Shown: piece by piece, positions 1-14,374 of the stretch | Layout of the letters: every line of letters starts with the position of its first letter | Numbering within the stretch: the stretch's first letter is position 1 | Source: Lucifuga dentata | Lineage: Eukaryota; Chordata; Actinopteri; Ophidiiformes; Bythitidae | Direction of reading: 5' to 3' | Assembly (NCBI GenBank): GCA_014773175.1 | Contig: VXCM01000035.1 | Location: 62,001 to 126,000, forward strand | DNA: 64,000 nt | Position numbers and translations under genes: made by a program | The notes under the pieces: model-generated | What the model was told of the DNA's origin: nothing | Database searches by the model: none | The model's input: the letters and a program-made list of their open reading frames with translations, nothing else

Positions 1-668
1 AGGTCTGATTCCTCCGAGCTGAAGCATTTTCATGACGCAATCCACCAACTCGAGCATGACGGCCAAGCCCACAGGAATCCATTGCAGAAACAGAGAGGAT
101 GATTTTAGACATGGCTGCACCACACATACATGAAAAATAACCCTTTTAGAAGCCATGCATGTCATCCTCTGGGACCAACTCCACGCCTCCATTGTGTGTG
201 TGCTGGATATTGTTAGAAAAAAAAAGAATCAAAACCCAATTTAGTGCTTGAATTGTTTTCCTTCAACTGAGCCAGAGTATTTCCTGCAAGTATCTGGGTT
301 CACTCTGCAGCGGTAGGGTCTTTGTTGTGGCGTAGCTGTGTTGTAGATATAGCAGATCTCCTCTGGGACACTGATTGAGTTTGAAACAGGGCAGGTCAAT
401 CCAGAGGTACCTGAACAAGTCTAATGGACCTGCAGGAGCTCCCTGAGGGCGAGGCTGACTGGAGGGTTAGTAAAGGTCACCACAGGGTCATGTTTACTCA
501 GTGCATCTTGGAGTGTGCCGAAAGCCACGTGGTTTCTCCTCATCTCCCCCTCACAAATTCTCGATTCTCTAACTCCAACTATGACTGACTAAGGGCCTGG
601 TTCAGGCCGCATCTGGATGCAATTCAACCCTGCTAAAATTCTTCAGGCCAGGGTAACCTGGAGATTTT

Positions 669-702
669 TATATATATATATATATCTATATATATATATA
701 TA
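669..702. repeat. (TA)n microsatellite
   Basis: Nearly pure TA dinucleotides with one C interruption. Confidence 0.85.
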
Positions 703-1306
703 ACCAAAATGGAAGGAAGATGACACATTAAAATGGAATTGCTGTTTTATTTGAGTTATTTGTTTATTTTCAGTGCACCATGGTGTCTGGGAGCTGTCAT
801 ATCTGTAGATTTAGACAAATGTGACATATTTATATGGATATTCGTGCCTGGTGGGATTAGGTGGGGGAGCACTGTATCATTTTGAGACTTGTTAAAAATG
901 GGCTTTCACATTTTATTAAACGTAACCAGATTTTGGAGTATTGCTGCAGTGGAGATGTACAGTGGAGCAAAATGTGGCTTTGAATGGATGAGAGAAACAG
1001 AACAAGGGGAGATGATAAACTACACAGAATTCATGTATTGTGGCTCAGCATAATAGAATTAGCAGATGATCCCTAGTGAAGCCTTGGTGCTGGTGATATG
1101 TCTGCTGACTATGTGCTGACTGATGTCTGCTTCATATTATTATTAGCTGGAAGAGAAATAAGGTAGAAACGGGTTAAAACTTACCATGAAGTTAGCACTA
1201 ACTTCAAGCTTGATTAACAGTTCTTCATTATATTATTCAGTGAACGCATTACAAAGTTTATGGCTAACAATTTGCTACAGAAACAAATGAAAACTGAATT
1301 AGAGGT

Positions 1307-1342
1307 AAAAAAAAAAAAAAAAAANAAAAAAAAAAAAAAAAA
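1307..1342. repeat. Poly(A) tract with N at 1325
   Basis: Eighteen A, one N, then seventeen A. The true length is unknown. It is followed by two direct copies of GATACTCCTATTA (about 1343-1374). Confidence 0.8.
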
Positions 1343-2722
1343 GATACTCCTATTAGATTAGATACTCCTATTACGATGATTTTTCTCAGGTTCATTTAAG
1401 TGGATGCAAGTCTTTCCCTTTCTGTTTAATTTTTAGCCCAAGGCATGTTCTTACAGTATATTCAGTCAGTTTCATGAAATTAGCTGATTAACTAGTAGTT
1501 TTGTGCTTCCAGCAGACCATAACAAAGATGTGTCCAAGTTTTTCGTTAACTCAAAGCTCCTGTAGGGCAATGAGCCTTACGGAAGCCTCTCGCTAATCAG
1601 TTTGGCTCCACAGGCAGGCTGAATTAAATTGCTTGTGATAGCTGCTCATTTGCGTTGACGGGCTGTGAACTTCCACTGTTTGAGTGGAGACCAAAAGAAC
1701 AAAAGCTCTCTGGGGCTTCAAATAGTGGAATCCACTTAAGCTGAAAATTCCCAAATATGGAAAGGTGTAAATGCTGACACCTGTCATCTCATATTCCACT
1801 GAGTACTTTAAGGAAACCAAAGAATTTGAAAATGGTGGAGTCACAGATTCTGTATAAAGTTAGTAAACATACTATTCGATTCTCTTACATATTGACCATT
1901 ACTGTCTGTGTGTGTGTTTTTGAGTGTGTGATACACTTGTGCACCTATAAGTGTATAAAACAGGAAAAGCAGTGGTCAAGTCCCAGTGGCCTACTGGGAT
2001 TTGAGAAGTATCGTATTTAGACTTTGTGAACTGGTGCAAGTCGCTGACTGACCCACTAAGTCAGGAGAAAAATGAAAACCAGCTGGGATACGTCACTCAC
2101 TGCTCACTGATATTAATCTCTGACACAGACTGATTACATGGATACTATCGAGGAATGGGAAGCTGGCGTTAGAGAACGAGTCAGCAAGAGAAACGTAACT
2201 GAGAGGAAGGGTCCATGAGAAAAAAAGCAAAGATGGAAGAAGGGGAGCAGCGAATGATGGATGGGGATATGTCTAACAGATAAGGAGCAAGAAATAAGCG
2301 ATAGAAGTGATAAGAAGACCATAAAGATTCAACCACTGCATCTATTGTCCATTTGTTGTACATAATTGGTGTATATCGAAGATATAGCAGCAAACCTTTG
2401 ATGGGAATCAACAACCTGAAGTTGCATGCAGGCTTCTTCAGCCCTGCTTTCTCATCAGATCATGGGCAGAGAGGTCAGGGGCTACAGATCAACACCTCCT
2501 CCTGTCCTGTCCAGGCCTCAACATTATCAGCTCTGTCAGATTCACAGACAGCAAAGGTCCGGGACCCTCTTCCTGACCTGCCGATCAGCTCCCGTAGGAA
2601 TTCCGCTAATGAGGTACTATGGGGAACAGATGCATAGAGGGCAGTCTGGGCAAAAACAACCTGCCAGAGTCACTTAATGATCACACAAAAGTTAGGTTAG
2701 GTCACCCGAGCTTTCGGGAGGA

Positions 2723-2725
<3 letters not shown>

Positions 2726-2761
<36 letters not shown>

Positions 2762-2782
2762 CGTGCGTGCTTGTGTGTGTGT
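2726..2782. repeat. (GT)n/(GC)n microsatellite
   Basis: A GT run passing into GTGC units, then GT again. Confidence 0.85.
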
Positions 2783-3667
2783 AATTATATCTCAGTGTCT
2801 GTTTTTGTGAATCTTTGTTCCTGTGTTTGTTCCTAAAGCTGCAAACAACTCCGGGGAAAAGCAGTATTTACAGTATTTAATTGTTATTCTCTTTGATTCT
2901 TACTCGATTAATTAATTTTTTTCTCCTCAACACAGTCCAGAGTCCGAAACATGTTAACGAACGCGTGTCAGTCCTTGTCTCTGAAGTGGAAGCCAGAGTC
3001 ACGATTTGTAAAAACATATGCCTTTATTTAGAAGTGAAGAGGTCATTTTGGGAGCATTGAATCAGGAATGAGGTGGCTGCTGAAAGAATACATGGCGTGA
3101 CACTCATTTCTATATTTTTCATTATTGCACATATCAGGAGAGATGCCCTCTGCATCTGGTATGTAATTTCAGGCTGTATCTCTATCTGTCCTTCCACTGA
3201 GAGATGAAGCCGTTTATTATTACAGTATGGAAGTAATATCAGACGCTTTGTTTCCATACCCTGAGAATAATGCCTAGAACATGTCTGGAATCACACATAG
3301 TCACTGTTCACCCCACACACACATGCACTCCTCCTGCCCTTGGGAAATGGGTTCATTCTGATTCTCTGTGATTTTTGGGCCTTGGCTTCAATCATCGCTG
3401 TAAATGTTAGGACATGTTTGTGTTTGTGCAATTGCCTAGTGTATATCCTGATGCCCTGATGTTGTTTGCATCAATTGTGGTTGGATGGGATTAAAAGGCC
3501 AGTTCATAAAAACAAGAGAAGACTGCCAAGAGCAAACAAGAGATTCAAAGCGGTGAAATCTCTGCCAAATACTCAGTGTTAAGAGTTTTTTACGAAGTGA
3601 AACTCTTATGGAATTGATATAGTGAAGGTTTATTTTTATCTTTGTTCCACATTTATTTCTTGATTAG

Positions 3668-3700
<33 letters not shown>

Positions 3701-3705
3701 GTCTG

Positions 3706-3748
<43 letters not shown>

Positions 3749-3810
3749 GTCTATCTGTCTATTTGTCTATCTAATCATACCTATATATCTAATCATACCT
3801 ATCTATCTCT
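3668..3810. repeat. (ATCT)n tetranucleotide microsatellite
   Basis: Long ATCT array with GTCT variants, degenerating after about 3770. Its translation (repeated Tyr-Leu-Ser-Ile) is not a real protein. Confidence 0.9.
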
Positions 3811-6401
3811 GTTCATCTGCCTTTTACCTTTGTATCTATCGTTGACTTTGAGGCTTTGCAGGCGCACTTTACAAGCCATTTTTTTTAGGCTTTCCAAAAG
3901 AGAAAGATGATCCAGACAATGGAAATGAGCACATACCAGCTGTTGGTAGTGATCAGCTCACGCTTACCTCAGCCCAGGATCAGACCACAGATGAAACACA
4001 AAACAGAAACCCCATGCTAACAGCATCTGGATCAGATGCTGGATCAGAATCTTTTCATGAGATTCTGAATTGCTTTTGGCACGGCATCAGCAGACACCTC
4101 CCTTTTATGTACATATTGAGATTTATGAGGTTTCAGTATGGGATGAAACTTGATTTATTTACTTCAGCATGTACAGATTGTGAAACACAAACAAAGGATT
4201 CTTTTAAAAGTATTATAATGGCTTGTTAGTTTTATTAATTGTCTCCTGTCGCCACATCCCGATCATGTTCTGTGTCAATAATGCTATTTTCTTTTCATAA
4301 CATGTCATTATTCTTACAACACATGGATGTCAGCGCCAGTTGAATTATGAATTAAAAAAAAATGCTTTTCTAACACTGCATCAGGTTTAATTTTACTCTG
4401 ACTTTTTATATTTTCACAACTTATCTTTTTTCACCCTTTCTGGCAAACTTTATTTGTCTAGACACATTTCTAATTGTTCACACTGCCTTTCATTAACAAC
4501 TAGCATTAGCACTTTCCTGGCAGAAAAGAAGAGTTGAAATGCCAACTCAGCAGCATAGTACAATGAAATTAGCCCAAAGTGACTGAGTCCAACCCAAAGC
4601 TAAACTCTTTTACAATGTAACAATGAGAATATAAGAAAGGAGGAGGTGCACCACGGGTCCACCATTGCTCAGTACGACATTAAAGGTCTTTAAATGCTCC
4701 CAGGGGAAAACATGCAGACCCTTGACGTGAGGAGAAAGGCTTAGTTCGTAGGATGGAGCACAAATTTAGTGATCATGGTTTGACTTGCAAAAGCAGGTCA
4801 AGATCCACCTGATTAGCCTTCTGCCAAATCTCTGGTCGCTGCTTGCTGAGACCACAATGACTGACAGCCTATAAGCAGCTTCACACTGTCTAGTCAGCAC
4901 AACTGAATTGAGACTTGGCAGCTCCTCACAGATTTTAACAGCCCTGTAATCTTATTGATTGGCCTTCAATTCCAAGGATCCACATTGATTAACTCATAAA
5001 CACAAAGCACGTGTTAGTAAGAGGAAATATACTAGTAACAGCTGCTGAATATGAAAGTTGGAAGCGGGCGGGTCAAATTGCTGTGAACTTTCTGGAAGAT
5101 TGACTCAAGGGCAAGAATGACTGACTTTAAAACTATAAACTCTGAACCTGGGGGCTGCCGGGGTTGACTCGTTGATTGAATAATCGAAACTGCAGCAGGA
5201 GGAAATGAGAGAATCAGTTTAGAGGGACTGGGTTATCTAAGTAGAAAATTACACTATTGATTTTCATTAAACTGCTTTGCTGTGTGTAAGAGTGAATTCA
5301 TTAAGAGAATTTCTTTATGTTGGTCAATCTGCACTTTGTTCTTCTCTCATTGTCTCTTGCTGTTTCTCTTCTTTCACCCTTTTGTGTTTGTTGTTCTGTC
5401 TCTTTTTCTGACAGACGAGATCAGAGCTCATAAAGCAATCATATCACAAGCGAATGAGATCTGTTCCCTTAAAAGAAGCGAAAATAGACACAAGGAATTT
5501 CAAAACCATGTTTTATAAAATACCTGTGTCATACATTGCGGAGAATGTTATCAGACAGCCTGCTTAGGTTTCCAGTCGTCAAGGATTGGCTTGCATTCCT
5601 TTGTGTTGTTGAGAATATTTTGAGTCAGAGAACATTCCCACCGCCGCGTCCGGTTTCATGTTTCTGTCCATTATGAAACCTGCTTTAGTTCAGCGTGAAC
5701 GACAGGACAGTGCTATTGCAAGGTTACTTACAGTGAAGCTGTGATGGAGAAGTCAGATTGAATCACACCATGACATTGACGACTCACATTGAAGTCCTAA
5801 AATGTCTTTATTGTACAATTGGGCAGATTATTATCAAAGCCATGCTTATAAGATAAAGAGCTGTTATACACATAATGTTCCCTTTGTGTTTCTGCCCCTA
5901 TAAAGTCTCCATTAAAGCCAATATCGATGTCACTGCAGGTTCAATTTGCAGGATTTTGATACAATGGTCGAACAACTATTGTGGCTGAAGGTGATTAGAA
6001 GATTTTTCAGTGAAATACATATATCAGCATCAAAGATTTCATCCCTGACAGGACGTTTGGGACAGACAGATAAACAAAGCTTTTATGTACTTTACCTCTA
6101 ACCCCCTTATAACCTTTGCAAAGTGTTTCCTCTCTGGACTTCAAAACCCAATAATTGAACTTAAGTCTGACTGATAGACCTCTTAAGCAGAATGATGAAA
6201 CGGCACCTTCTGACCTTTGGGATTGTTCAAGCCGCTCTCTGTTTTACCATCACAGCAGGGGTGTAAGTCATGATGTCAAGTCCCTAAGCCAGGGCTCATG
6301 CATCTTCCGCTACACATGAACCATTCCCTCTCAAACCCGTTGACCTCTGGGCTAATACAGATAACGCCGTGGTAATACCAGTGTTGAGGAAGCTTCAGTT
6401 G

Positions 6402-6408
6402 GAGGCAC

Positions 6409-6453
<45 letters not shown>

Positions 6454-6466
6454 AAACTNGAGGCAC

Positions 6467-6511
<45 letters not shown>

Positions 6512-6516
6512 AAACT
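6402..6516. repeat. (GA)n microsatellite with false duplication around N
   Basis: The 57-bp block at 6402-6458 is repeated exactly at 6460-6516 on either side of the N at 6459. The real locus probably has one block. Confidence 0.85.
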
Positions 6517-6614
6517 GCTTGGCTGGGGTACGAGGATCAATGGAAAGGCGGACAGAAGACCAATGCAATCACAGAGGTGAATGAGCCTGGACTCGAAGCC
6601 TGCTGAGCCAGCAC

Positions 6615-6652
6615 TGAGAGAGAGAGAAAGAAAGAGAGAGAGAGAGAGAGAG
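6615..6652. repeat. (GA)n microsatellite
   Basis: Second GA array, 100 bp after the first, with AAAG interruptions. Confidence 0.85.
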
Positions 6653-7132
6653 GCTCATTTGGGACTGGGTGCCTTCTACTTGTCCTCTGGTCAGCAAACA
6701 CACTCGTACAAACACAATAAAGCTACAAGCATTACAGCCATTACTTTTTTTTTTTTTTTTTTTTTTTTGTGCTTAATCTGAATCACACAGATACACAATA
6801 ACACAGGAGCACAGTCTTCTCTCCTCATGCGCTCAAATCATGTCCTGGCAGTTTATTAATAAGAACCCCTGAGACAGAGATGGATGAGTTCCATTTTGAC
6901 TTCGGTGCAGTTTTATTTGTGAGGGGAAAAAGCTGCAGCAGGAAAAAAATCATGCTTTTTTCATAAATGTGTACAATGTTGTTTAGAGAACTGCTGGCCA
7001 AGGAGAAAGCATGCAGGTATTTGCAGGTTGAGGTCACTCGGATGGCTGTGCAATGTCGTCAATTCTGACTTTGTAATCATGTGTGAATGCTTCATGCAGT
7101 TGTTTATTTGGATGCCGTGTGCATGTGTGTGT

Positions 7133-7167
7133 CTTTTTTTTTTTTTTTTTNTTTTTTTTTTTTTTTT
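7133..7167. repeat. Poly(T) tract with N at 7151
   Basis: T run on both sides of an N; its true length is uncertain. Confidence 0.8.
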
Positions 7168-9274
7168 GCCGTGCTGTGTGTGCGCGTGTTTACGTGTTTG
7201 CATGTGTGGTGCATTCTGCTGAGGCTCGTTAAAAAGTGGCAACAGATCTCTGCAGGATTTCCAGGTTTACTCATAAACATCGGGAACATGGATGTTCTGC
7301 AGCTGCGTCTCCCTGCCTGGTCAGTATGGGAAAACTCAATCGAGGTGTTCTGACGGAGAGATTCGTTTTTCTTCCACCATACACCCCCACTAACAATGAG
7401 ACTTCCTGTATATCTCCTCCCCCCCCACACCCATTTTTTTTTGTTTCACTTAATCAGTTCATTACTTAGTTTAGTCTTCTTATCTATGTTCTTCCCTCCT
7501 CTCTTTCTATATTGTTGCTTTTTATTCCCATTCTCTATTATTTCCCCTTTCTTTCAAGGTATTTCAATCCTTTCACCTTTGGTTACATACCAATATTTCG
7601 CAAACACACACACGTACACACAAACACAAGCACCCACATACACACATTATACCTTTAACAGTAGACTACAGTATGCTCCACCCACCCAACACATATACAC
7701 CACATAACACTTATATTTCTAATTATTATGTCATTGATATTTTCGCACCATAAGTCTTTTTTCTTTGTTTTTTCATGTTCTTTTTCTTTCTCCCTCATTC
7801 TCTTTTCTCTCTCTTCTTTCCTAGTGTAACATCACATCCTACCTCATTATCTAACTGCAGTATTACCCTCATTCTTATCTTATGTAATTACTGATCATCA
7901 CCTTGTAATTACTGTCTGTTCACTCATTTGTGGTGTTAATATATATGTAAAAACAAATTTTTTTAAAGAAAGATTCATATAAGGTCTCAAACTCGCACTT
8001 TGATTTTTCCCTGAGTTTTCACTTAAGGGTGGTCCAGTTAAACACAGTGAGGTCACTACTTTCATTCACTGCCAATGAAAGCAGGGCTGGTGTGGTTATT
8101 GTAGGCCACAGACAGTAGTAGTTACCGTAAAGTCAGTCAAAGACTAAACAGGTCTCTGCAGAACAGGCAGCGTAGGTAATACGGGCTCCTCTCCCTGGAA
8201 TAATACAGCAGTGTTTTCTTTGTTAGATTTCTGCTGGCTGGCCAGCGTGTCGGCATGCTGCTTTCTTGTTCGGAGCTGGTCGGGGTCTCTGTCCTCTGGC
8301 TCCACTGTGTACTCAGCCTCATGCGTGAGCAGGGCGGGAGATTTTCATGAGCTCTCTGTGTGTGTTCGAGATTTGTTTGCATAAGTACTCGACCTTTTTG
8401 AAAATTTGCATGCACAGGAGAATTACATATGTGTGTGCGGGTGAGTTTTTAGGAGCTCATTGTGTGGCGTGTGTGTTGTAGGTCACAGCCTGACCTTGTG
8501 TAGGAAAAGCTATTGTTGTTTTGACATTTTCTACAGGAACGAGAATTTATGACAATGAGAGTTTCAGGTCAGATAACCTATAGCGATACCAAGAACCTCA
8601 TGCTAATTTTAACCAGGATGACATTTTGCTCTCACGTGACACTTTCACGTGAATAAATTTGAAGTTACCAGCACATTCTTTAGTTTCTTAATTTAACTTT
8701 CTGTCCTGTTAGTTTGTTTGTCTTTTTCTGTGAGCAGTATATTACAAAAGCACTTTAGGCTTTTTCATAAAAGTTGAGAGACGGATAAGTCTTTTGCCAA
8801 GGATAAATTGCTGTCCATTAGATGTTTTTGGTTTTTATCCATGACTATGAAACAAAGGGACACAGAGGCTTGATTCAAATTCAGGACATGTTTATAGTGC
8901 CAGTAAACCATTTTAACTTCGATCTGTCAGCAAATGTAAATGACAGTCAGAGTTTATGACTAGAGGTAATATATCACTTAGAGATATTATCTTGAGCTGC
9001 TATTTTATTGATGAAACAGATGCCAACTCTTTTTAAATATGGACTTGAGCTTATGTTCAAATTTAGAACAACATTCTAATGACTTTATGTATGGTTTACT
9101 ATTTATTTTTTTAAGCATTTATGAACATGAAATTTGAACCATCCAGAAAGCGTATCATGGCTTTTTTTATCTGGCATATGTTCACTGATATAATTCTGAA
9201 TAATGAATAATATGCCTCAATGTTGACAATTGGAGCTATAAGATTCTATTTTTGCCTGTTTGTGTTAACGAGAC

Positions 9275-9306
9275 TGTGTGTGTATGTGTGTGTGTGTGTG
9301 TGTGTC
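9275..9306. repeat. (GT)n microsatellite
   Basis: GT run followed by a G-rich segment. Confidence 0.85.
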
Positions 9307-9604
9307 GGGGGGGTGGGGGCACAGGATAAGATGACCGACTGGGCAGTGTGAAAGCACATTGTGGTAACTCCACTTAGGTCAAACTCTCTCTTGGGACTGG
9401 AAGTGGAAAGTGAACGCTGCCAGTTTGGACGCTGAACTATGACAACTGCTCTCAGCAGCATCTCATCTGACAAACCTATTAGTGCTGATGCCAACACACA
9501 TGTACAGACATACAAGAGATCAGAAATAGGCCAAGTCATGCTTTAAAACTAAGTAGTTGCATAAGGAAATAGCAATTTCCCTTCCCAATTCTCAGTACAC
9601 ATAC

Positions 9605-9606
<2 letters not shown>

Positions 9607-9635
<29 letters not shown>
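9607..9635. repeat. (CA)n microsatellite
   Basis: Pure CA run. Confidence 0.85.
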
Positions 9636-9641
<6 letters not shown>

Positions 9642-10717
9642 ACATCAGTAAAAGTGAAGAGGTACAGAAGGTCCATGATTCATAAATACTATCTTACATA
9701 TGGACTACAAATGGTAGACCGAGACATTTTTGTTTCATTTCTGCTCACAGCACATTTGCCATCAGCTTCCTTCTCCTCCTCACAAAAAGGAGATTGAAAC
9801 ATCACACCCCTATGATTATCCAAAATATAATTATCTTTAATTGACTTATAGAATTAAGAATGATCACTTTTGGTTGATGTCTAATCGGGGTTCATTCAGA
9901 CTGTATATTATGTATATATTATGTATACTTATATATTATGAAATATCTCAGGTTACATTACAACATTTCTTGCAACTTGGGCATTTGAATTGCCTGTGGC
10001 ATTGAGAAGTCTTGGTTTTACCAGCATAACTCTTTGACCTTTTTTTTTTTTTTTACATGAAGAGAGAAAAGTTTCCAAATGTGGGCCGAGGTTTAGAAGA
10101 GTTGCAGCCTTTTGCCTTTTCGCCTCTCCTTTAATTGTTTTGAACAGGCGTCTACCTGATGATGTCAGTCAAATGTGTGTGCTGCAAAGGCACAGAAAGA
10201 AGCTAGTGACCCATGCTAATTATTTATGACACAATCAAGAGACAGAAAGCCATTTGGAAACACATTTGGATGAAATGATGTGAGTAGTGCCTTGATTCTT
10301 TTCAAGCGGCTTGATTTCATTTTTGATGCCTAGGATTGTGTTGTTTACAAGCCTATGTCATTTATAAGTTAATTTCTTTGTGGTTTAAAGATGGAGTCTT
10401 GATTATTTATGCAGACTTCAGTTTATTTAACACTACTATTTGATTAATGTGTTCACCTTTATGTTATTCATATTTTGTTTTGTCTCTGATGTGTTTGAAG
10501 TTTCATTCCAAAGTCAGCAGGTCAGCCCTTCACGTACATTTTTGTTTTCTGGATTGTGTGATCAGAGGTCTTGATTTGTGCCGCCTCACCCTCAATCATC
10601 TATTCTGGCTTTGATTTGTCTGGCTGACGTTGTTGCTTCGACATCCAGGTGTTTCTCATCAGTTCCGTAAGAGGGAGTTTACTGCTCACCTAAACCTTTC
10701 CATACGAGGAGGTGCCC

Positions 10718-10752
10718 TTTTTTTTTTTTTTTTCNTTTTTTTTTTTTTTTTC
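10718..10752. repeat. Poly(T) tract with N at 10735
   Basis: T run ending in C, then N, then the same kind of run ending in C. It fits an unmerged contig overlap. Confidence 0.8.
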
Positions 10753-13489
10753 CTCTCCTCAGGTTTCAGCTTACTAGCACTGATGAGCCTCAAAAAGAAA
10801 GCTTCACTCCATGAGACCTGGATTTTGTTTGAGCTTTAGAAAGCAATCCAAGATACAGAAAGGAGCTGTTGTTAGTTTTTGAAATCTGTTGGTTAGTAAT
10901 GACTTCTGTCTTTTTTCAGACACAGGCTTCGCTGAGAAGCTGCTTTATGGCTGCCATCACACTGCAGCTTTAGATTTACAGCTCCCCAGTAAATATAGAT
11001 GAATATGTAAACACAATATAGTTCTTAGTTCAAATATGCTTCTTCACCAGAACCCAACCTGCAGTCTCCTATTTAACTCTGCACTTCAAATAAAATGACT
11101 CAGCTTGTATTATTTTTGCTTTTAAGAAAAATCATCAATATTCCCATGCAAATACCGTGCTATCTGTCCTTGTTTATGCCATATGGTATAAAACAGAATT
11201 CATTTGCCATATGTTGTAATGTTTAGCAGACACCTGCCAGCAAAACAGCATTGGTATTGTTGGAGAGGCTCTCGCTGGCCACTGCTTCATGCTATTACAA
11301 AGCCTGGCTGAAGTCACGCCTCCAATTTAACAGCTCTTGGCCCCACTTTTAGGAAAATGGGCCCGTCCTTTTCATTGGTGCACCTGGAACAATTTTATTT
11401 GGCATGGCTGGAACTATTCAAGGTGCGAGGAAAGGGGACATTTGTGGAGTCGTGTCGGAATGAGTCTCTTGGCTTATATTGTCCCAACCTCTGCCAGAGC
11501 ACTTTTTCATGACTTCCCCAAACAGAAATTATTTTTGTTTCCCTATATGGTTGTTGCACTGCTTAGATTCATGCAGGCTTAGTGGTTTTAAATAGAGTGA
11601 ACATTGTTTTTATGTTGTGGGAGAGTTTTTGTGATAGCCATTTATTTAAAATGAATTTCATGCAGGTCATCCATGGGTGAGATTATGAGCTCAATTGTTT
11701 GTTAGACCGAGGCGAATCCAGGATGTCACGTTTTGACATATTCTCCTCTTGCAACATGACCTTTATTTCTGTTTTGCATTTTTAGAATGCATTCTATCCT
11801 TGTTGTGCTTTTCCTTGTGTCAAGTAAATGAGCAAAAATAAACTAAATCATCAACATCAAAACCTCAAGCAGTGCTTCTGCCCTACCGTGTTACTTATTT
11901 TATTCTGTCCTTTAATTGTACCAAACATACTTCTTTGAAAACCACACACTCATAAAAATCCCTGGCCAAGCAATGGCATGGCCAGCAGTCTTGAAACAAG
12001 CACTGCATGCGCACATGTGTGCACACACAGACACACTCACGCACACATCTGGTTTCAGTTTCAAATGCCGTTCCCTATATATTTTCCCTGTTCATCCTAA
12101 CACACACAATAGTCTTTTTATCCAATCTAAATCTGGCCCTGCTCAGCCACAGCCACTGAGTCCAAACAGGCCATGAATGGCACCATGTCATCAGAATAAT
12201 TAAGCTGTTTAGTGCAGAAGGCTGAATGTGTCATAGGTTTCATACGATCCCCGTCATTTCCTCATCTGTAGATTAGGTAAAGTATTTTAGTTGCACTGTA
12301 TGAAAGTCAGGGAGGAAAAATATAGTCTTTCCTGGCTGTGGCATTTCACAAAAAGCAATTATCATCAATCATTTTGAATTCTGTGTCAAGGTGGCCTGGA
12401 GTTGATTCCTGTACCATAGGGAAAACGTTCTGACAATGACATAGGATCCTTCATTGGCTAGATGCAGCAACACAGAAGATGAAAGATCCTATTGGACCTA
12501 ATGGGGGGCATGTTCTGAAATGTAATGCATGGCCATTGACTATCATTACGCCCTTGAAAAGCCAATAAAACGCTGTAGGACACAGACCATTATATGTCAT
12601 TAGAACTCTGCTCATACCCTTCAACTAAACACTGGATGAAATTATTTCCCTTTAGCAACACACACACTGACTCTTGGGAATAAATGCGTATTTGGAGTAA
12701 AAATACTGTTGTGCACACAAATATCAGGCAAGTAGATGTACACATACAAGCATAAACTCAGCCTAACACATACATATCCATTGCTGCCTTGTACACATGA
12801 GGAGGCCAGACGCATTCAGCTCTTCATGCATAATAATCGCCACTTTACAAATCTCGTTCTCCTCTCTGGGTTTCATAGTTCCAGCGAAATGAACTGACAG
12901 ATCCCACTTCTGTTTTCCCGCCCTTGGCACACACAGCATTCCTGAACTCGGTGTAGGTGTTGGCTAATTAGTCACATGATCTTTAGGTCAAAGGTTGCCG
13001 GGTCTACCTACCCTCAGAGGAAGTCAGTGATATTTTAAGCAGTTTTAGTTGTGGATGCTTAAACGGAGAAATTCCCTCAAGGCTCCAGAGCCCATCTAAA
13101 TGCATGGGTCACATAATGACAGGCGATGGGTATCAAGATGGAGCTGTCATGTTGTTTTGACCCTGATGCTCTCCTTCAGTAAAGTCCTCCAAAGCTCTCA
13201 GGTGCTGATCTGTTAGTGGTGACCCAGCTGATGCTGCTGGAGGAAAGGGGTAGTCCTTCAAAAGATGACCTGAAATAGTTGCTTCAGGGTGGGTTTGAGA
13301 ATTGCAGCATGCTCCCTGCCTGAACTGGAGAGGCCCAGGGGACGGCGGGATAATGGCTTACCACAGCATCTAATCATGGCATACTCTGTTCTCGTAATGG
13401 ATAGAGAGAGAGAGTTGCAATTTTATTTCAGTTATTCCAGATTTTATTTCTTCAAAAGAGAAAGGGAGCAAACAGAGTTGGCAAAAAGT

Positions 13490-13526
13490 AAAAAAAAAAA
13501 AAAAAAAANAAAAAAAAAAAAAAAAA
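13490..13526. repeat. Poly(A) tract with N at 13509
   Basis: A run on both sides of an N. Confidence 0.8.
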
Positions 13527-14088
13527 GACCCACACTTCTGGAAATGTCATTTACAAGCCCTGGCTTCTTCATCACGGATCTCAGCCTGTATATCATCCTC
13601 ACCTTTCGACAGGTGATATATGACGTATAAATCCAGAACATTCCTTCCCAAAGCTCTCACACTGTCTATCTTTACAATACACCACCCAGGTGGATTATAT
13701 AGCTGCACACATACACACACACACACACACTGGGGGCCTTTGAAAGAGTGCTCTCACTCTCTTTGCCCTAAGGGTGTTTGAACATAGTGCAGATGACCTG
13801 TCACACCATTAAACTCGGCAGTCTTTCAAACGCTGTGTTCAGGTGCTCTCTTAAAAGTGTTAAAGTCATGATTTACTTCAAGCCTGTACCTTCACATGTG
13901 AGTTTTGGGTGGTAACCGTAGAATTAAAATAATTCAGTTATTTGCCAAGATTTACATTTGGTTCACTCACAAAATAGGTGTAACATTGGAAACATAGATG
14001 GATGGCTATAAAGCAGAAACCAGGGCTGATTAGGAAAATGGTTTCACTGTAGCATGGATGTAATAGTTCTGGGTGTGCTGAGACTACA

Positions 14089-14217
14089 GTTTTGGTGGGG
14101 GGGTTGGAGTGGAGTGGGGAAGGGGATCCAAGTTGCCATTGCAGTGCTGCTGNGTTTTGGTGGGGGGGTTGGAGTGGAGTGGGGAAGGGGATCCAAGTTG
14201 CCATTGCAGTGCTGCTG
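14089..14217. other. False 64-bp duplication around N at 14153
   Basis: 14089-14152 equals 14154-14217 base for base. The sequence is unique and not a simple repeat, so an assembly joint is much likelier than a real tandem duplication. Confidence 0.85.
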
Positions 14218-14374
14218 CATCCTTGATGAGTGTCCTTGTGTTACTGCTGCAGCTCCAGTCATTCTGTTGTGACCGCAGTGCAGTACATTGTTTTATTTTC
14301 CTGTGGATGCAGAATACATGTGTGTGTTGGCCATTGTCCTTCCTGTTAATGAATCCAAGTAATGCAGGTATTAT

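Noticed and set aside
3642..3845. Repetitive Tyr-Leu-Ser-Ile protein
   Set aside because: Pure translation of the ATCT microsatellite.
7386..7707. 103-codon plus-strand frame with a hydrophobic start
   Set aside because: Encoded by C-rich, T-rich and CA-rich low-complexity DNA; no domain.
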